A stretch of DNA of 64,000 nt, taken from Lysobacterales bacterium (lineage in GTDB: Bacteria > Pseudomonadota > Gammaproteobacteria > Xanthomonadales > Rhodanobacteraceae). Where the stretch lies: positions 51,345 to 115,344 of the forward strand of contig JAFKNA010000012.1 of NCBI GenBank assembly GCA_017305135.1, in the 5' to 3' direction. Every line of letters begins with the position of its first letter. The stretch's first letter is position 1. The position numbers and the translations under genes were made by a program. Below the pieces are notes generated by a model. It searched no databases and was not told the origin of the DNA. It worked only from the letters and a program-made list of their open reading frames with translations. This document shows positions 1 to 10,353 of the stretch, piece by piece.

Positions 1-252
1 GGCCCAGTTGGTGCCGAACTGGAACTCCATGGTGATGCCGGTGGCCACGCCCATGGCGAAGTTGATGCCGAACAGGACGCCCCAGTACTGCGTGATGCGC
101 TTCCAGATCTCCCGTCCGGTCATCACGTAGACCGACTCCATGATGACCAGCATCCATGACAGCCCGAGCGTCAGCGGCACGAACAGGAAGTGGTAGAGCG
201 CGGTCAGCGCGAACTGCATGCGCGACAGGACGACGACATCCGGATCAATCAT
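1..252 (-). CDS. cydA: Cytochrome bd ubiquinol oxidase subunit I, N-terminal part (CydA)
   Basis: Only the first 84 codons lie in the window; the gene continues past base 1. The translation begins [20 protein letters not shown] and continues with [10 protein letters not shown], the ESVYVMTG segment and [20 protein letters not shown], all typical of the first two membrane helices of CydA. CydA carries the quinol site and haems b558, b595 and d of the high-affinity terminal oxidase in the inner membrane. The ATG overlaps the last bases of cydP by 8 nt, so the two genes are translationally coupled. Confidence 0.95.
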   Translation of the reverse strand, partial: MIDPDVVVLSRMQFALTALYHFLFVPLTLGLSWMLVIMESVYVMTGREIWKRITQYWGVLFGINFAMGVATGITMEFQFGTNWA

Positions 253-466
253 CGCGGGCGGCCTGCGCGGGCGTGGCGGGAACGAGCAGGTGGTCGGCGA
301 CGCCGGCCGGGCTGACGTCCGGCCGCGTCGATGGCGTGAAGCACAGCCACCACAGGACGCCCAGCAGCACCAGCTTGGCGGCCACGACCACCGCGAACTC
401 GAGACCGAAGCGCCGGCCGCCGCGGGTGCGGAACCAGGAATACCCGGCGCGGGATACATCAGGCAT
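245..466 (-). CDS. cydP: Small membrane subunit associated with cytochrome bd oxidase (CydP)
   Basis: A 73-aa protein starting [12 protein letters not shown], with one membrane helix (around [21 protein letters not shown]) and a short periplasmic tail. Size, the R-x-FGLE lead into the helix and its position immediately before cydA match the CydP family of cyd operons in this bacterial group. The internal ATG at 466 is chosen because residues upstream of it are not conserved-looking and it gives the expected length. CydP's exact role in the oxidase is inferred from synteny. Confidence 0.75.
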   Translation of the reverse strand: MPDVSRAGYSWFRTRGGRRFGLEFAVVVAAKLVLLGVLWWLCFTPSTRPDVSPAGVADHLLVPATPAQAARDD

Positions 467-858
467 GGAACAGGCCTTGTCCCCGAAAACCGCAGGTACT
501 TTGCTCGGCCGCGGGTGAATCAGGCCCAACGGACCGGCCGGCTGCACCTACTCATCGCAGCGACGCAGGCCAATCCCGGGAGGGCCGGTCTCCCGACCGG
601 CCGCTCTGGATCAAGACATCGGCCGCGCGGGACCGGCTCACGGCTCTGCATCAAAAGCCGCCGAGCTGGGGCTCGGCCACTCCGGGACCACCGCCGCAGC
701 CTCATCGCGATCCCCAGCCCGTGGAAGCACTTTCCTGGGAGGGCCGGTCTCCCGACCGGCCGCTCTGGATCAAGACGTCGGCCACGCGGGACCGGCTTAC
801 GGCTGGGATCACCGGTCGGTGGCGTCGCCGCGATCTGCTGCGAGGAACCGTGCCGCCA
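467..858. repeat. Intergenic region with two direct copies of a palindromic repeat
   Basis: About 390 bp without a gene. A roughly 68-bp unit occurs twice, at 578-645 and 737-804, offset by 159 bp. Each starts with the hairpin GGCCGGTCTCCCGACCGGCC and continues into CGCTCTGGATCAAGAC. Related hairpins recur at 4587 and 4710. A second short motif (GGGGCTCGG, near 668) recurs near 4637 and 6620. These look like dispersed REP-type elements; I see no promoter I can defend. Confidence 0.7.
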
Positions 859-2754
<1,896 letters not shown>

Positions 2755-2816
2755 GTTCTTGCGTCCGGAGGTATCAAATCGAGCGTGCGTCATCTCGGGC
2801 CATCACTACGCCCGTC

Positions 2817-3066
2817 GTTCGCATCCTGCGTTTTCCGCTCGCATCCGTGCGAGCGGGTCACTTTCTCTTGCTTGCCCAAGAGAAAGTAACCAAAGAGAAG
2901 GGCACCCCGACAGCGGCGCCCTTCGGGTTCGTGGTCGCCGGCCGGGGTTCGCCGACGGCACATCCTGTGCCTGCGGCGAACGCGCGCGCTTCCTGCGCGC
3001 GCCCCTGCGGGCTGTTCCGTCCGGCGCCCACCGCCGCTGAAGGGGATTGGAAAGCAAAGCAGTCGC
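2817..3066 (+). repeat. Dispersed ~245-bp repeat, copy A
   Basis: Most of the hutH-hisS gap is a long repeat whose reverse complement recurs at 35473-35720. Shared landmarks are a short inverted repeat around CTTGCCCAAGAGAAAGTAACC, then GGCACCCCGACAGCGGCGCC, GGCCGGGGTTCGCCGACGG, GCGCGCG tracts and GGCGCCCACCGCCGCTGAAGG. It can be read as a spurious open frame (VAGRGSPTAH...), a pattern seen across Xanthomonadales genomes. It has no transposase and probably acts at DNA or RNA level, if at all. Confidence 0.85.
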
Positions 3067-3091
3067 TACCGGCGCGCCTGCGTGCGCTACT

Positions 3092-4477
3092 TCAGTGCTG
3101 CAAGCCATCCCATGTGTCCGACACGGCGCGGAGATGTTCTGCAATTGCGCTACGCGCGACAGATTGCTGCGTTCCGGCGCGGAGGTCCTTGACTGCCACG
3201 GTATCCCGCGCGATCTCCTCGCCGCCCAGCACCAGCACATGGCGGATGCCGAGGCGGTCGGCGTACTTGAACTGCCGCGCGAGCTTGCCCGCTTCGATCA
3301 CCACTTCGGTGTTGATGCCGGCTTCGCGCAGTTCGCGCGCCAGGTCGAGGTAGCGCGGGAAGTCGGCCTCGTCCATGTGCGCGACCAGCGCTTGCACGGT
3401 GCCGCGGGCGCCCTTCAGCAGGCCCGCTTCGCGGAGCTGCCAGTAGAGGCGCGTGACGCCGATCGAGATGCCGACGCCCGGCAGGTGCGATTTCGTGTAG
3501 TTGCCGGCGAGGTTCTCGTAGCGGCCGCCCGAGCAGATCGAGCCGATACCGGGGTGCTCGTCCAGCGTCGTCTCGTAGACGGTGCCGGTGTAATAGTCGA
3601 GGCCGCGGGCGATGGAGAGGTTGAGCGCGAAGCGTGACTCGGGCACGCCGAAGGCCTTGACCAGGGTCAGCACCTCCCTGAGTTCGGCCCGCCCTTCCTC
3701 GAGCGCTGCGTTGCCGCCGCCGAACGAGTCGAGCTTCGCCAGGGCTTCATCGAGCGACGTGGAGCGGAATGCGACGAAATCCAGCAGCCTCGCAGCGCCC
3801 TCGGCGGAGAGCCCGACATCGCCTGAGGACAAGGTCGCGCGCACCGCCTCGGCGCCGCGCTTGTCGAGCTTGTCCACCTCGCGCAGCACCGCGGCCTGCC
3901 TCGCCGGATCGGCAAGGCCGAGCGTCTCCAGGAAACCGCGCATGAGCTTCCTGTTGTTGAGCTGGATGGTGAAGGGGCCGATGTCGAGGTCGCGGAACAC
4001 GTCATGGATGACGGCCGGGATCTCGGCGTCGTGGCGCACGGAAAGGCGGTCCTTGCCGATGACGTCGATGTCGCACTGGTAGAACTCGCGGAAGCGCCCG
4101 CGCTGCGCGCGCTCGCCGCGGTACACGCGCTGCATCTGGTAGCGGCGGAACGGAAAGGCGAGCTCGCGCTCGTGCTCGGCGACGTAGCGCGCCAGCGGCA
4201 CGGTGAGGTCGAAGCGGAGCGCCAATTCGGGCACCTCGCCCTCCCTGTGCGCCGCCAGCGCACCGGTCGACTGCACGAAATACACCTGGCGCTCGGTCTC
4301 GCCGCCTTCCTTGGTCAGCAGCACGCTCGAATACTCGATCGCCGGCGTCTCCACCGGCAGGAATCCGAAACGCTCGAAATTGCGCCGGATGGTGTCCAGC
4401 ATGGACTGGAATGCCACCTGGTCGAGCGGCAGCAGTTCCAGCACGCCGGGCATGGTGCGGGCGGGGATGGGGGCCAT
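3092..4477 (-). CDS. hisS: Histidine--tRNA ligase
   Basis: A 461-aa class II aminoacyl-tRNA synthetase charging tRNA-His. Motif 2 is visible as [20 protein letters not shown]. The histidine-binding loop is ARGLDYYTG and motif 3 includes [11 protein letters not shown]. The C-terminal anticodon-binding domain carries VLVLGGEEI. Length is near the 420-460 aa of the family. It stands alone on the minus strand with repeat-filled gaps on both sides, so it is probably transcribed from its own promoter. Confidence 0.97.
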   Translation of the reverse strand: MAPIPARTMPGVLELLPLDQVAFQSMLDTIRRNFERFGFLPVETPAIEYSSVLLTKEGGETERQVYFVQSTGALAAHREGEVPELALRFDLTVPLARYVAEHERELAFPFRRYQMQRVYRGERAQRGRFREFYQCDIDVIGKDRLSVRHDAEIPAVIHDVFRDLDIGPFTIQLNNRKLMRGFLETLGLADPARQAAVLREVDKLDKRGAEAVRATLSSGDVGLSAEGAARLLDFVAFRSTSLDEALAKLDSFGGGNAALEEGRAELREVLTLVKAFGVPESRFALNLSIARGLDYYTGTVYETTLDEHPGIGSICSGGRYENLAGNYTKSHLPGVGISIGVTRLYWQLREAGLLKGARGTVQALVAHMDEADFPRYLDLARELREAGINTEVVIEAGKLARQFKYADRLGIRHVLVLGGEEIARDTVAVKDLRAGTQQSVARSAIAEHLRAVSDTWDGLQH

Positions 4478-4798
4478 GGAAACCTCGAAGACGGCGCCCG
4501 CGCAGGGGCGGGCGCGAAGCCGCCTAGGGTAGCGTGAAAGCCGCCATCACGGCGCACGTCTGCGCCAGCCGGGGGAGTGCCCTTTCCCGGGAGGGCCGGT
4601 CTCCTGACCGGCCGCCTTTTTTCAGGAAGCGTCGGACCGGGGCTCGGTAATCCCTGACGAACAGTTCCGCGATCTGCGCATTGCAGCCACACTCCGCGGC
4701 AGCACGGCGGCGGTCAGGAGACCGGCCCTCCCGGCGCGGCGGCGAATCGCCGTGGGCGGACCCTACGCGGCCGGCGTTTTGGCGCCGCCTGGACCCGT
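4478..4798. repeat. Intergenic region with an inverted pair of palindromic repeats
   Basis: The 321-bp gap holds two copies of the GGAGGGCCGGTCTCC/GACCGGCC element in opposite orientation, at about 4587-4613 and 4710-4734. The first is followed by a T run. Each copy is itself a hairpin, and together they can form a larger stem around a 96-bp loop. The same element occurs as direct repeats at 578 and 737. No coding sequence is evident. Confidence 0.7.
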
Positions 4799-6451
4799 TC
4801 AGGGCTGGCTGGCACTCCGGCGTTCGCCATGCAGCACCTGCCCGCCCTGATGCAGGTCCAGCGCGGTCACCTTGCCGTCCTTGCCGCGGCTGAACTCGAT
4901 CTCGATGCCGAAGGCGGGCGCCTCGAAGCGGTCCCTGCCGGCGGGATCGAGCGCGAATTCGCCCTGCCCACTCGCTTGCGCATGGAGCTGGCCGCCGCGC
5001 GCGCGTACCAAAAGCACGAAGTTCGGCCTCAGCGGGTAATCGCCGGCGTAGGCTTCGAGTTCCGCCTGCGACGGCTTCGGCGCGGCTTCAGCTGCAGCAT
5101 CGACGCGGGTCGCGGTGAGCGTGGCGCCGCCCTGGCTCCAGGTGAAGCCGTACCCGCCACTCGCCGACTTGACCGGATGCAGCAGCGCATCGGTAACGAG
5201 CGGGTAGAAGTCGCCGGCGTCATCGTAGGCCAGCTCGAATTCCGCCTGGCCCGCGGCCTGACCGTAGAGCTTGCCGTCGCGGACGCGCAGGTGCATGGCG
5301 CCGACACCCGACAGCCGGTACTCGCCGGCGAGCGACTTCAGGAGTGCTTCGGGTGCAGCGACCCGGTGACGCGGCTTGCCGAGTGGCATGGAGGCGTCGA
5401 TCAGGTGCAGACCGAGATCACCCAGACCGCCCACCGAGGTCAGGGCCGTGTCGGAAAGGATCACCGCCCCGCGCTGGCGCTCCGGATCGAAGCCCACGAA
5501 CGAGGAGAAGCCACCCGTGCCGCCCTCGTGCACGAGCACGGGACGGCTGCCGACATGGCCGAGCATCCAGTTCATGGCCACCGGCGGCTGCGCGTTGATC
5601 TGCTCATGGGTGAGCGCAAGCGCCTTGCCGATCGGCGCCTCGACCAGGCCGAGCTGCCCCTGCACGTAGCGCACCATGTCATCGAGCGTCGCGTGCACGC
5701 CGCCGACGCCGGCGAGATCCGTGGCGAAGCGCCAGGCCGGGACGGCCTCGCCCGTCTGCGCATGGCCGGTGGCGACGCGCACGCCTTGCGGCCGCTGGTT
5801 GACGTAGGCCGTCTTCATGCCGAGCGGCTCGAACAGGCGCCGCCGCAGCAGCTTCTCGAAGTCCAGGTCGGCACGCCGCGCCAGCGCGTAGGAAAGCACC
5901 ATCGAGGCGAAGTTGGAGTATTCGAACTGCGAGCCCGGCGCGCATTCGAGCGTGACCCGGCCGAGCGCCGCGAGGACGTCCTGCGGCGTCATCTTCGCGT
6001 AGGGATCGCCCGCGTCCGTCATCGGCACCCCAGGCGGCAACGCCGGCAGGCCGCTGGTGTGCGTCACCACATGCCGCAGCAGGATCGGCTGGCCCTGGTA
6101 CTCCGGTACCTTCGTGTCCTTGGGCAGCCAGTCGGCCAGCCGGTCATCGAGCGAGGCCTTGCCGGCCTCGATCATCTCCGCCAGCAGCGCCGCCATCATG
6201 GTCTTGCTGACCGAGCCGATCTCGAAGGCGGTGTCAGCGCCGACGCGGCCCTTGTCCGTCTCATCGGCACAGCGGAAGGTTCGCGTCACCGCGTTCTTCT
6301 CGACCACCGCCACCGCCAGGCAGGCGCCGGTGCGGTCGCCGCCGATGCGCTGGCCGACCACCGCATCCAGCTCCGCCTGGGTCGCCGCGGTCGCCTTGAG
6401 AGCCACCAGCAGCATGCAGCCGGCCGCCACCTTCAGGAACTGATGTCTCAT
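4799..6451 (-). CDS. Secreted serine hydrolase of the class C beta-lactamase / penicillin-binding family
   Basis: A 550-aa protein with an N-terminal signal peptide (MRHQFLKVAAGC followed by a hydrophobic run to about residue 24). The beta-lactamase fold motifs are present: SVSK near residue 81 (nucleophile serine and lysine), YSN near 177, and HEGGTGG in the third-motif position. The C-terminal 180 residues form two repeat-like beta-rich units (LAGEYRLSG..., YAGDYPLRP...) that resemble the accessory domains of EstB-like or D-aminopeptidase-like enzymes. Substrate is not predictable: peptide, ester or beta-lactam are all possible. The ATG at 6451 is chosen for the signal peptide and an upstream GAGGA; the frame is open further upstream. 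Confidence 0.8.
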   Translation of the reverse strand: MRHQFLKVAAGCMLLVALKATAATQAELDAVVGQRIGGDRTGACLAVAVVEKNAVTRTFRCADETDKGRVGADTAFEIGSVSKTMMAALLAEMIEAGKASLDDRLADWLPKDTKVPEYQGQPILLRHVVTHTSGLPALPPGVPMTDAGDPYAKMTPQDVLAALGRVTLECAPGSQFEYSNFASMVLSYALARRADLDFEKLLRRRLFEPLGMKTAYVNQRPQGVRVATGHAQTGEAVPAWRFATDLAGVGGVHATLDDMVRYVQGQLGLVEAPIGKALALTHEQINAQPPVAMNWMLGHVGSRPVLVHEGGTGGFSSFVGFDPERQRGAVILSDTALTSVGGLGDLGLHLIDASMPLGKPRHRVAAPEALLKSLAGEYRLSGVGAMHLRVRDGKLYGQAAGQAEFELAYDDAGDFYPLVTDALLHPVKSASGGYGFTWSQGGATLTATRVDAAAEAAPKPSQAELEAYAGDYPLRPNFVLLVRARGGQLHAQASGQGEFALDPAGRDRFEAPAFGIEIEFSRGKDGKVTALDLHQGGQVLHGERRSASQP

Positions 6452-6706
6452 TTCGCATCCTCGTCGGAACCGGGGCTTGGCATGATCGCACCAGTGCGGC
6501 GCTGCAGGCATCCACGAGCGCCGCTCGGCGGCGATGAGGTACGGGTGGCGAGAAGCTCTAGATACTTCGGGCCCGCCCTGTCCGAATGCGCGGATGGGAA
6601 AGGCGCAAGCGGCCGAGCCGGGGCTCGGCCATTCCCAGGTGGGGAGCCCTCGTCGCGAGGTGATGACGGAAGGGCGCGGCTCGCCGCTCCCGTGGCGCAG
6701 CATCTA
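6452..6706. other. Intergenic region upstream of the hydrolase and tRNA-Pro
   Basis: The region holds a hairpin around CCGAGCCGGGGCTCGG near 6615, similar to motifs near 664 and 4634, and otherwise nothing I can assign. It lies between the start of the hydrolase and the tRNA-Pro promoter, so both genes are transcribed outward from it. Confidence 0.5.
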
Positions 6707-6736
6707 TTGCACCAGGCGTCGCCTGCTCGCTAGAAT
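6707..6736 (+). promoter_or_regulatory. Putative sigma-70 promoter of tRNA-Pro
   Basis: TTGCAC (6707-6712) and TAGAAT (6731-6736) are separated by 18 bp and lie just upstream of the tRNA gene. A GC-rich stretch follows the -10 box, as in stable-RNA discriminators. The call rests on box match, spacing and location. Confidence 0.65.
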
Positions 6737-6763
6737 GCGCGGCCCCGCCAAGGCGGGAACCGT

Positions 6764-6840
6764 CGGGGTGTAGCTCAGCCTGGTAGAGCGCTACCTTCGG
6801 GAGGTAGAAGTCGCAAGTTCGAATCCTGTCACCCCGACCA
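6764..6840 (+). tRNA. tRNA-Pro (anticodon CGG)
   Basis: A 77-nt cloverleaf with acceptor stem CGGGGTG/CACCCCG, D-arm GCTC...GAGC, anticodon arm CTACC-TTCGGGA-GGTAG (anticodon CGG, reading CCG) and encoded CCA. The T-stem GCAAG/CCTGT has one A-C mismatch. The 3' 45 nt are duplicated at 16611-16655, so this gene is the attachment site of the downstream island and its 3' half now comes from the island's attachment copy. Confidence 0.95.
6796..6840 (+). other. attL of the tRNA-Pro island (45-bp core)
   Basis: The stretch from the anticodon loop (TTCGGGAGGTAGAAG...) to the terminal CCA is identical to 16611-16655. Identity stops sharply on both sides (C6795 against G16610, T6841 against C16656). 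This is the usual signature of tyrosine-integrase insertion into a tRNA 3' half. Confidence 0.93.
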
Positions 6841-6857
6841 TAATTTTCAACGACTTA

Positions 6858-6882
6858 GGCCACCTTCGCGGTGGCCTTTTTC
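6858..6882 (+). terminator. Rho-independent terminator downstream of tRNA-Pro, carried by the island
   Basis: Stem GGCCACC/GGTGGCC with loop TTCGC and a following TTTTTC. It lies inside the island 17 bp after the tRNA. It resembles the terminator at 16664-16700 outside attR, which would have followed the tRNA before insertion. Confidence 0.8.
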
Positions 6883-6886
6883 TTGC

Positions 6887-6906
6887 GTTGCCTAATCGTT
6901 GCCTAA
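6887..6906 (+). repeat. Candidate integrase arm sites, left end (GTTGCCTAA x2)
   Basis: GTTGCCTAA occurs at 6887-6895 and 6898-6906, an 11-bp step. Three more copies with the same step lie at the other end of the island (16494, 16505, 16516). Same-orientation repeats about one helical turn apart near both attachment sites are what arm-type binding sites of a tyrosine integrase look like. Confidence 0.7.
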
Positions 6907-7004
6907 CGGACTCAGACGCGCCGAACGTCCCCAGCCGCTCCCCGCGTGCCGGGCAGCTCGTGCGCCAACAGCAGCGACGGTGGCCGGCCGATGCGTCGCC
7001 CACC

Positions 7005-7038
7005 AAAAAGCCCGCCGCGGCGGTAAGGCGGGCGGGCT
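7005..7038 (-). terminator. Rho-independent terminator for leftward transcription in the island
   Basis: On the minus strand, GCCCGCC...GGCGGGC (arms about 7031-7037 and 7010-7016) is followed by TTTTT. It would end transcription arriving from the head gene cluster. A second hairpin with arms GCCCGC/GCGGGC lies at about 7506-7526, directly after the head closure gene, but lacks a clear U tract. Confidence 0.6.
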
Positions 7039-7275
7039 CGTGCTGTCGGCTTTTCGGGCTTCCCTTGCGGGTGCGTGCGCCAGGACAGGCAAGCCATGAT
7101 GCGCCTGTGAGGGTTTCGCGTGCTATGGCGGTCTGCCGCGTCCTGGTGTCGGAAACTTCCTACGTGCTCGGTGCAGGCGCCGGACTTTTCCGCCAGCTTT
7201 TCGGATACGCGGCCGGGGTCGTTCCCGAGTGCGCCAGTCGGCGCGCTCGGGGAATTACCCCGCAAGAGGTTCGCT

Positions 7276-7695
7276 TCACTCCGCTCCCTCGCCTTCCTCC
7301 GCTCGAACTCCAGGATGTTCGGGTGCGTGCGACCGGTAGCGGCTTTCCGCTATCGCATGCTCGCGAGGGGATAGCGTTTTGCGACCCCCTTGCATGCGCG
7401 TCGCTTGACAGGACCAGCCCTCGAAAGTGATGAGGGCCGCTGCCTGCGGTTTTGCAGTCAGCTTGCCGATCAGCATCTTGCGTGCGGACCACCAGAATGA
7501 CGAAGCCCGCACGATGGCGGGCTCCGGGTCTGTGCCCAAGCGCGGGCGGGGACCATCCTCGTGTGCAGTCACCGCGCCTGAGGTTGCCCGAACGGGGCTA
7601 CGCGGCCTGCACTGCGTCGGTTGTTTCTGAGGCCGACACTCGACGCTTGTCGGCAGCGGTCGGGGACCAAGATCAGCCGCGCCCGATTCCGCCAA
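7276..7695 (-). CDS. Possible small gene at the left end of the island, unrecognised
   Basis: A 139-aa open frame between the head closure gene and the terminator at 7005-7038. The N-terminal part is low-complexity and Pro/Arg-rich. The middle (SSFWWSARKMLIGKL, ALITFEGWS) reads more like real protein. No ribosome-binding site stands out and no family is recognised. Overlapping frames on both strands (for example 6912-7265 minus) are equally open because of GC content. The whole 6907-7702 stretch may therefore be partly non-coding. Confidence 0.3.
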   Translation of the reverse strand: MAESGAADLGPRPLPTSVECRPQKQPTQCRPRSPVRATSGAVTAHEDGPRPRLGTDPEPAIVRASSFWWSARKMLIGKLTAKPQAAALITFEGWSCQATRMQGGRKTLSPREHAIAESRYRSHAPEHPGVRAEEGEGAE

Positions 7696-7702
7696 ACCGC
7701 GG

Positions 7703-8029
7703 CTATGTATTCGTGCCCTTCGCCATGATCAAGGTCTCGCGGTGGCGACCGCCTACATCCATCACGCTTGTGATGTCGTACTCGGCGCCCCGGTAAAGGA
7801 TGCGATCGGACGGCTTCACGTCATCGCGCCAGCGCAACGTGAACTTGACGCTGTTCTCGCTCTGCGTTTGCTGTGCAGCGAAGTATTCGCGCCCGACCAG
7901 CGGGTCGACACGGGCGAAGGGTGAGGCATAGGTCTGCCACACGGTTTCCTGCTCGCCGTACTCATTGACGATGGTCACCTGCTTCTGCAGGTCGATCTGG
8001 TGCGCAAGCTGTTGTGCGGTGAAGGTCAT
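7703..8029 (-). CDS. Phage head closure / head-tail joining protein
   Basis: A 108-aa protein (MTFTAQQLAHQIDLQKQVTI...) with the compact beta-barrel pattern of the SPP1 gp16 / HK97 head closure family, including RVDPLVGREYFAAQQ, FTLRWRDDVKPSDRILYRG and YDITSV. It seals the portal after DNA packaging and forms the tail-docking surface. Its ATG overlaps the TerL stop (ATGA), so it is translated directly after terminase. In this island it would be the interface to a helper phage's tails. Confidence 0.8.
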   Translation of the reverse strand: MTFTAQQLAHQIDLQKQVTIVNEYGEQETVWQTYASPFARVDPLVGREYFAAQQTQSENSVKFTLRWRDDVKPSDRILYRGAEYDITSVMDVGGRHRETLIMAKGTNT

Positions 8030-9531
8030 ATGAAGATCAGCCCCCGTTCTCGATAAGGGTCGGCAGCGGGTTCGGCTGCGGTCTGCGCCACGCCCAAAGC
8101 CATCGTGAGCGCGACCAGGCCATCGATGCGCCCGGTGTCGCGGCTCTTGTCGAGCTTGCGCCCGCCGGCCGGGTCTTTCGTCGTGGTGGCGTTGGCGGCG
8201 CACATGGTCAGCACCGGATGCCCGCCGTGCGCAATGCGCGCGTTCAGCAGCTCGGATTCAAGCGTGTCGAGCGCGGGGGCCATGTCCTTGAAGCCTTGGC
8301 CGAACGGCACCAGCGGCAGCGCAAGGCCGATGCGTTCGATCTCACGCCTGAAGATGTCGATCCGCCAGCGGTCGAACGCCACGGCGCGCAGGTCGAGGTC
8401 GGCCACGATCTCGGCAATGTCGCGGGCGACGTGCTCATAATCGACGCTGGCGCCCGGTGTGGCGCGCAGGAAGCCTTGACGGTGCCATACGTCATAGGGG
8501 GAGCGGTCGCGCCTTGCACGGTCGCTCAGGCCCTTCTGCGGCGTCCAGAAGTGCGGCTGCACCTGCCAAACCCCGTCGACCTTCCCGACCAGCACGAACG
8601 CGGTGAGGTCGTGGCGGGCAGACAGGTCCAGGCCCGCGAAGATGGGGCCTTGAAGGGGCTTGCATGGGGCATCGCACGCCCTCCACACGTCCGGCGACAC
8701 GAACGGCGCATCGGTACTCACGCGCTGGTTCAGCAGGAGGTTGCGAGCGCTGTTCTCCATACTCGGCATGCGCTGCGCCTGTTGCATTTGCTCGCTCAGG
8801 TCGTCCAGCGAGCGGAACAGGCCCAATGCCGGGTTCGCTGCACGCCAGGCGGATTCGTCCAGAAGGTCGCAGCCCTCGGATGCGGTGTAGAGGTGGCAGA
8901 CGATGCGCGGGTCAGCGCTGGCCGTTGCATCGTCCAGCCACACGGAAAACAAGTCAGCGTCACTTGCCGCCTGCGTGCTGATAGCGATCAGCAGCGGCTC
9001 GGCATGCGCGCCTTGGCTGGTGGTGATCGCGTCCACGAAGTCCGATTGCGGCCCGCGTACCTGCCCGATCTCATCGAGGATCGCCAGCAGCGGCGAGAGG
9101 CCGTGCGCGGTCCTGCCATCGGCGGCGAGCGCGCGGTACTCGGTGGCGAGCGGCAGCCCGATCAGGCGCTTGCCCGATGGGACGATGCGCACGATCTTTG
9201 CCAGTCGAGGGTTCAGCTGCACCATTTGCGAGGCGGCACGGAACACCAGCGCGGCCTGGTCCCGACTCATCGCGCCCGATACCAGCTGCGCGTTCTGCCG
9301 TGCCTCCGGGCCGACCAGGTGCGCCAACAACAGGCCGGCAATCAAAGTCGACTTGCCGGACTTGCGCGCCACGCTCAGGAACGCGCGTCGGGTGCCGGCC
9401 GGGTTGTCGTACACGTCGCGGATGAACTGCTTCTGGAACTCGGCCAGCGCCAGCGGCTTGCCGACGTGCTCGCCTTCCGGCGTCCGGCAAAACCGTTCGA
9501 TGAACGCGATGACGGCTTCGGCGCGAGTCAT
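8026..9531 (-). CDS. terL: Phage terminase large subunit (HK97-like)
   Basis: A 501-aa packaging motor. The ATPase has Walker A ARKSGKST (about residues 55-62) and Walker B LLAILDE (Asp-Glu at 153-154). The C-terminal RNase H-like nuclease begins around GLDLSARHDLTAF (near 298) and includes VAFDRWR and the final DGLVALTMALG. TerL cuts concatemers and pumps DNA through the portal. Its start overlaps TerS by 4 nt and its stop overlaps the head closure gene, consistent with one polycistronic late unit. Confidence 0.93.
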   Translation of the reverse strand: MTRAEAVIAFIERFCRTPEGEHVGKPLALAEFQKQFIRDVYDNPAGTRRAFLSVARKSGKSTLIAGLLLAHLVGPEARQNAQLVSGAMSRDQAALVFRAASQMVQLNPRLAKIVRIVPSGKRLIGLPLATEYRALAADGRTAHGLSPLLAILDEIGQVRGPQSDFVDAITTSQGAHAEPLLIAISTQAASDADLFSVWLDDATASADPRIVCHLYTASEGCDLLDESAWRAANPALGLFRSLDDLSEQMQQAQRMPSMENSARNLLLNQRVSTDAPFVSPDVWRACDAPCKPLQGPIFAGLDLSARHDLTAFVLVGKVDGVWQVQPHFWTPQKGLSDRARRDRSPYDVWHRQGFLRATPGASVDYEHVARDIAEIVADLDLRAVAFDRWRIDIFRREIERIGLALPLVPFGQGFKDMAPALDTLESELLNARIAHGGHPVLTMCAANATTTKDPAGGRKLDKSRDTGRIDGLVALTMALGVAQTAAEPAADPYRERGLIFI

Positions 9532-9986
9532 CCCACGATGTACAGGCTCGGGATCAGGGGATCGTGGTCGGGCGCGGCTTCGCGCTCCAGCGCCAGCGTG
9601 TTGCCCTGGTCGTGCGCGCGACCCTGCGTCGCCTCGGGGTGGACGTGCAGGAGGCGCGACAAGGTGACGATGCGCCGGCCCAGCTTGTCGACCAGGCCGA
9701 TGCGCGGGTTCAGGGCGCCGTCGATCAGGTCGCCTTCCTCCGCGATCGCCTGTTCGTGCCGCTCCACGTCGAACTGCGCGCGCGCCAACATTGCAGCGGT
9801 GGCGAGGTCCGCCGTGTTCCAGCGGTCACGCGGCCGGTTGCGCATCAGCGCATCCCAGAAGGGCGTTGCGCCATCGGGCAGGGTCACGTGCGCAGGCGGC
9901 TTCAGCGGCCCTTGGGCGGCGTTCTGCGCGGCCTGGACGGCTGCCGTAGTGCTATCGGATCGAATCTGGCGGCGTGTCTTGTTCAT
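9528..9986 (-). CDS. terS: Phage terminase small subunit
   Basis: A 152-aa protein directly upstream of TerL with a 4-nt overlap. Its sequence shows a flexible basic N-terminus (MNKTRRQIRSDS), the FWDALMRNRPRDRW segment and two helices (TAAMLARAQFDVERHEQAI and LVDKLGRRIVTLSRLLHVHP). This matches HK97-type TerS, which recognises the packaging site and gives cargo specificity. In phage satellites this subunit directs packaging of the island's own genome. Confidence 0.82.
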   Translation of the reverse strand: MNKTRRQIRSDSTTAAVQAAQNAAQGPLKPPAHVTLPDGATPFWDALMRNRPRDRWNTADLATAAMLARAQFDVERHEQAIAEEGDLIDGALNPRIGLVDKLGRRIVTLSRLLHVHPEATQGRAHDQGNTLALEREAAPDHDPLIPSLYIVG

Positions 9987-10353
9987 TGCGATGAAAGAAA
10001 GAGGGGGCGGCGGTCTGGCGATCCAAACCCGCCAGCGATTTTCCGTTCCAGTGGGAGGCCGGCGAGGTCGGCCAGCCCTCCACGTCGCAGCCGCGCACCG
10101 TGCCGCTGCGTTCCATCATGGTCTTGCGGCTGTGGCAGCTGTGGCAGCGCGCCACCAGGTTCTGCGGGCTGTTGTCGCCAGGGTCGCCGTTGTCGTGGTC
10201 GACGTCGGTGGCCGGCTCGTTGCAGTCCCGGCATAGCGGCTGCCGTGCCAGCACTAGCGCGCGCAGGCGCTGCCAGCGGGCCGACTGCAAAGGGATCGTG
10301 CGCCGGGTGTCCGCGTCGCGCCCTGAGGGCCTGCTAGGACGCTTGACGCGCAT
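9952..10353 (-). CDS. HNH endonuclease of the packaging module
   Basis: A 133-aa protein from ATG 10353. Zinc pairs CRDC (residues 41-44) and CHSC (70-73) flank the catalytic VDHDNGD and the N of SPQNLVARC. This is the small HNH protein that accompanies HK97-type terminases and is needed for specific genome cutting. It overlaps the portal gene by 20 nt at its start and TerS by 35 nt at its end. Longer upstream in-frame starts would run deep into the portal gene. Confidence 0.85.
   Translation of the reverse strand: MRVKRPSRPSGRDADTRRTIPLQSARWQRLRALVLARQPLCRDCNEPATDVDHDNGDPGDNSPQNLVARCHSCHSRKTMMERSGTVRGCDVEGWPTSPASHWNGKSLAGLDRQTAAPSFFHRNEQDTPPDSIR

Noticed and set aside
2817-3066. Protein-coding gene in the repeat (frame with VAGRGSPTAH)
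   Set aside because: The frame follows the repeat, occurs in both copies in unrelated contexts and has no start signal.
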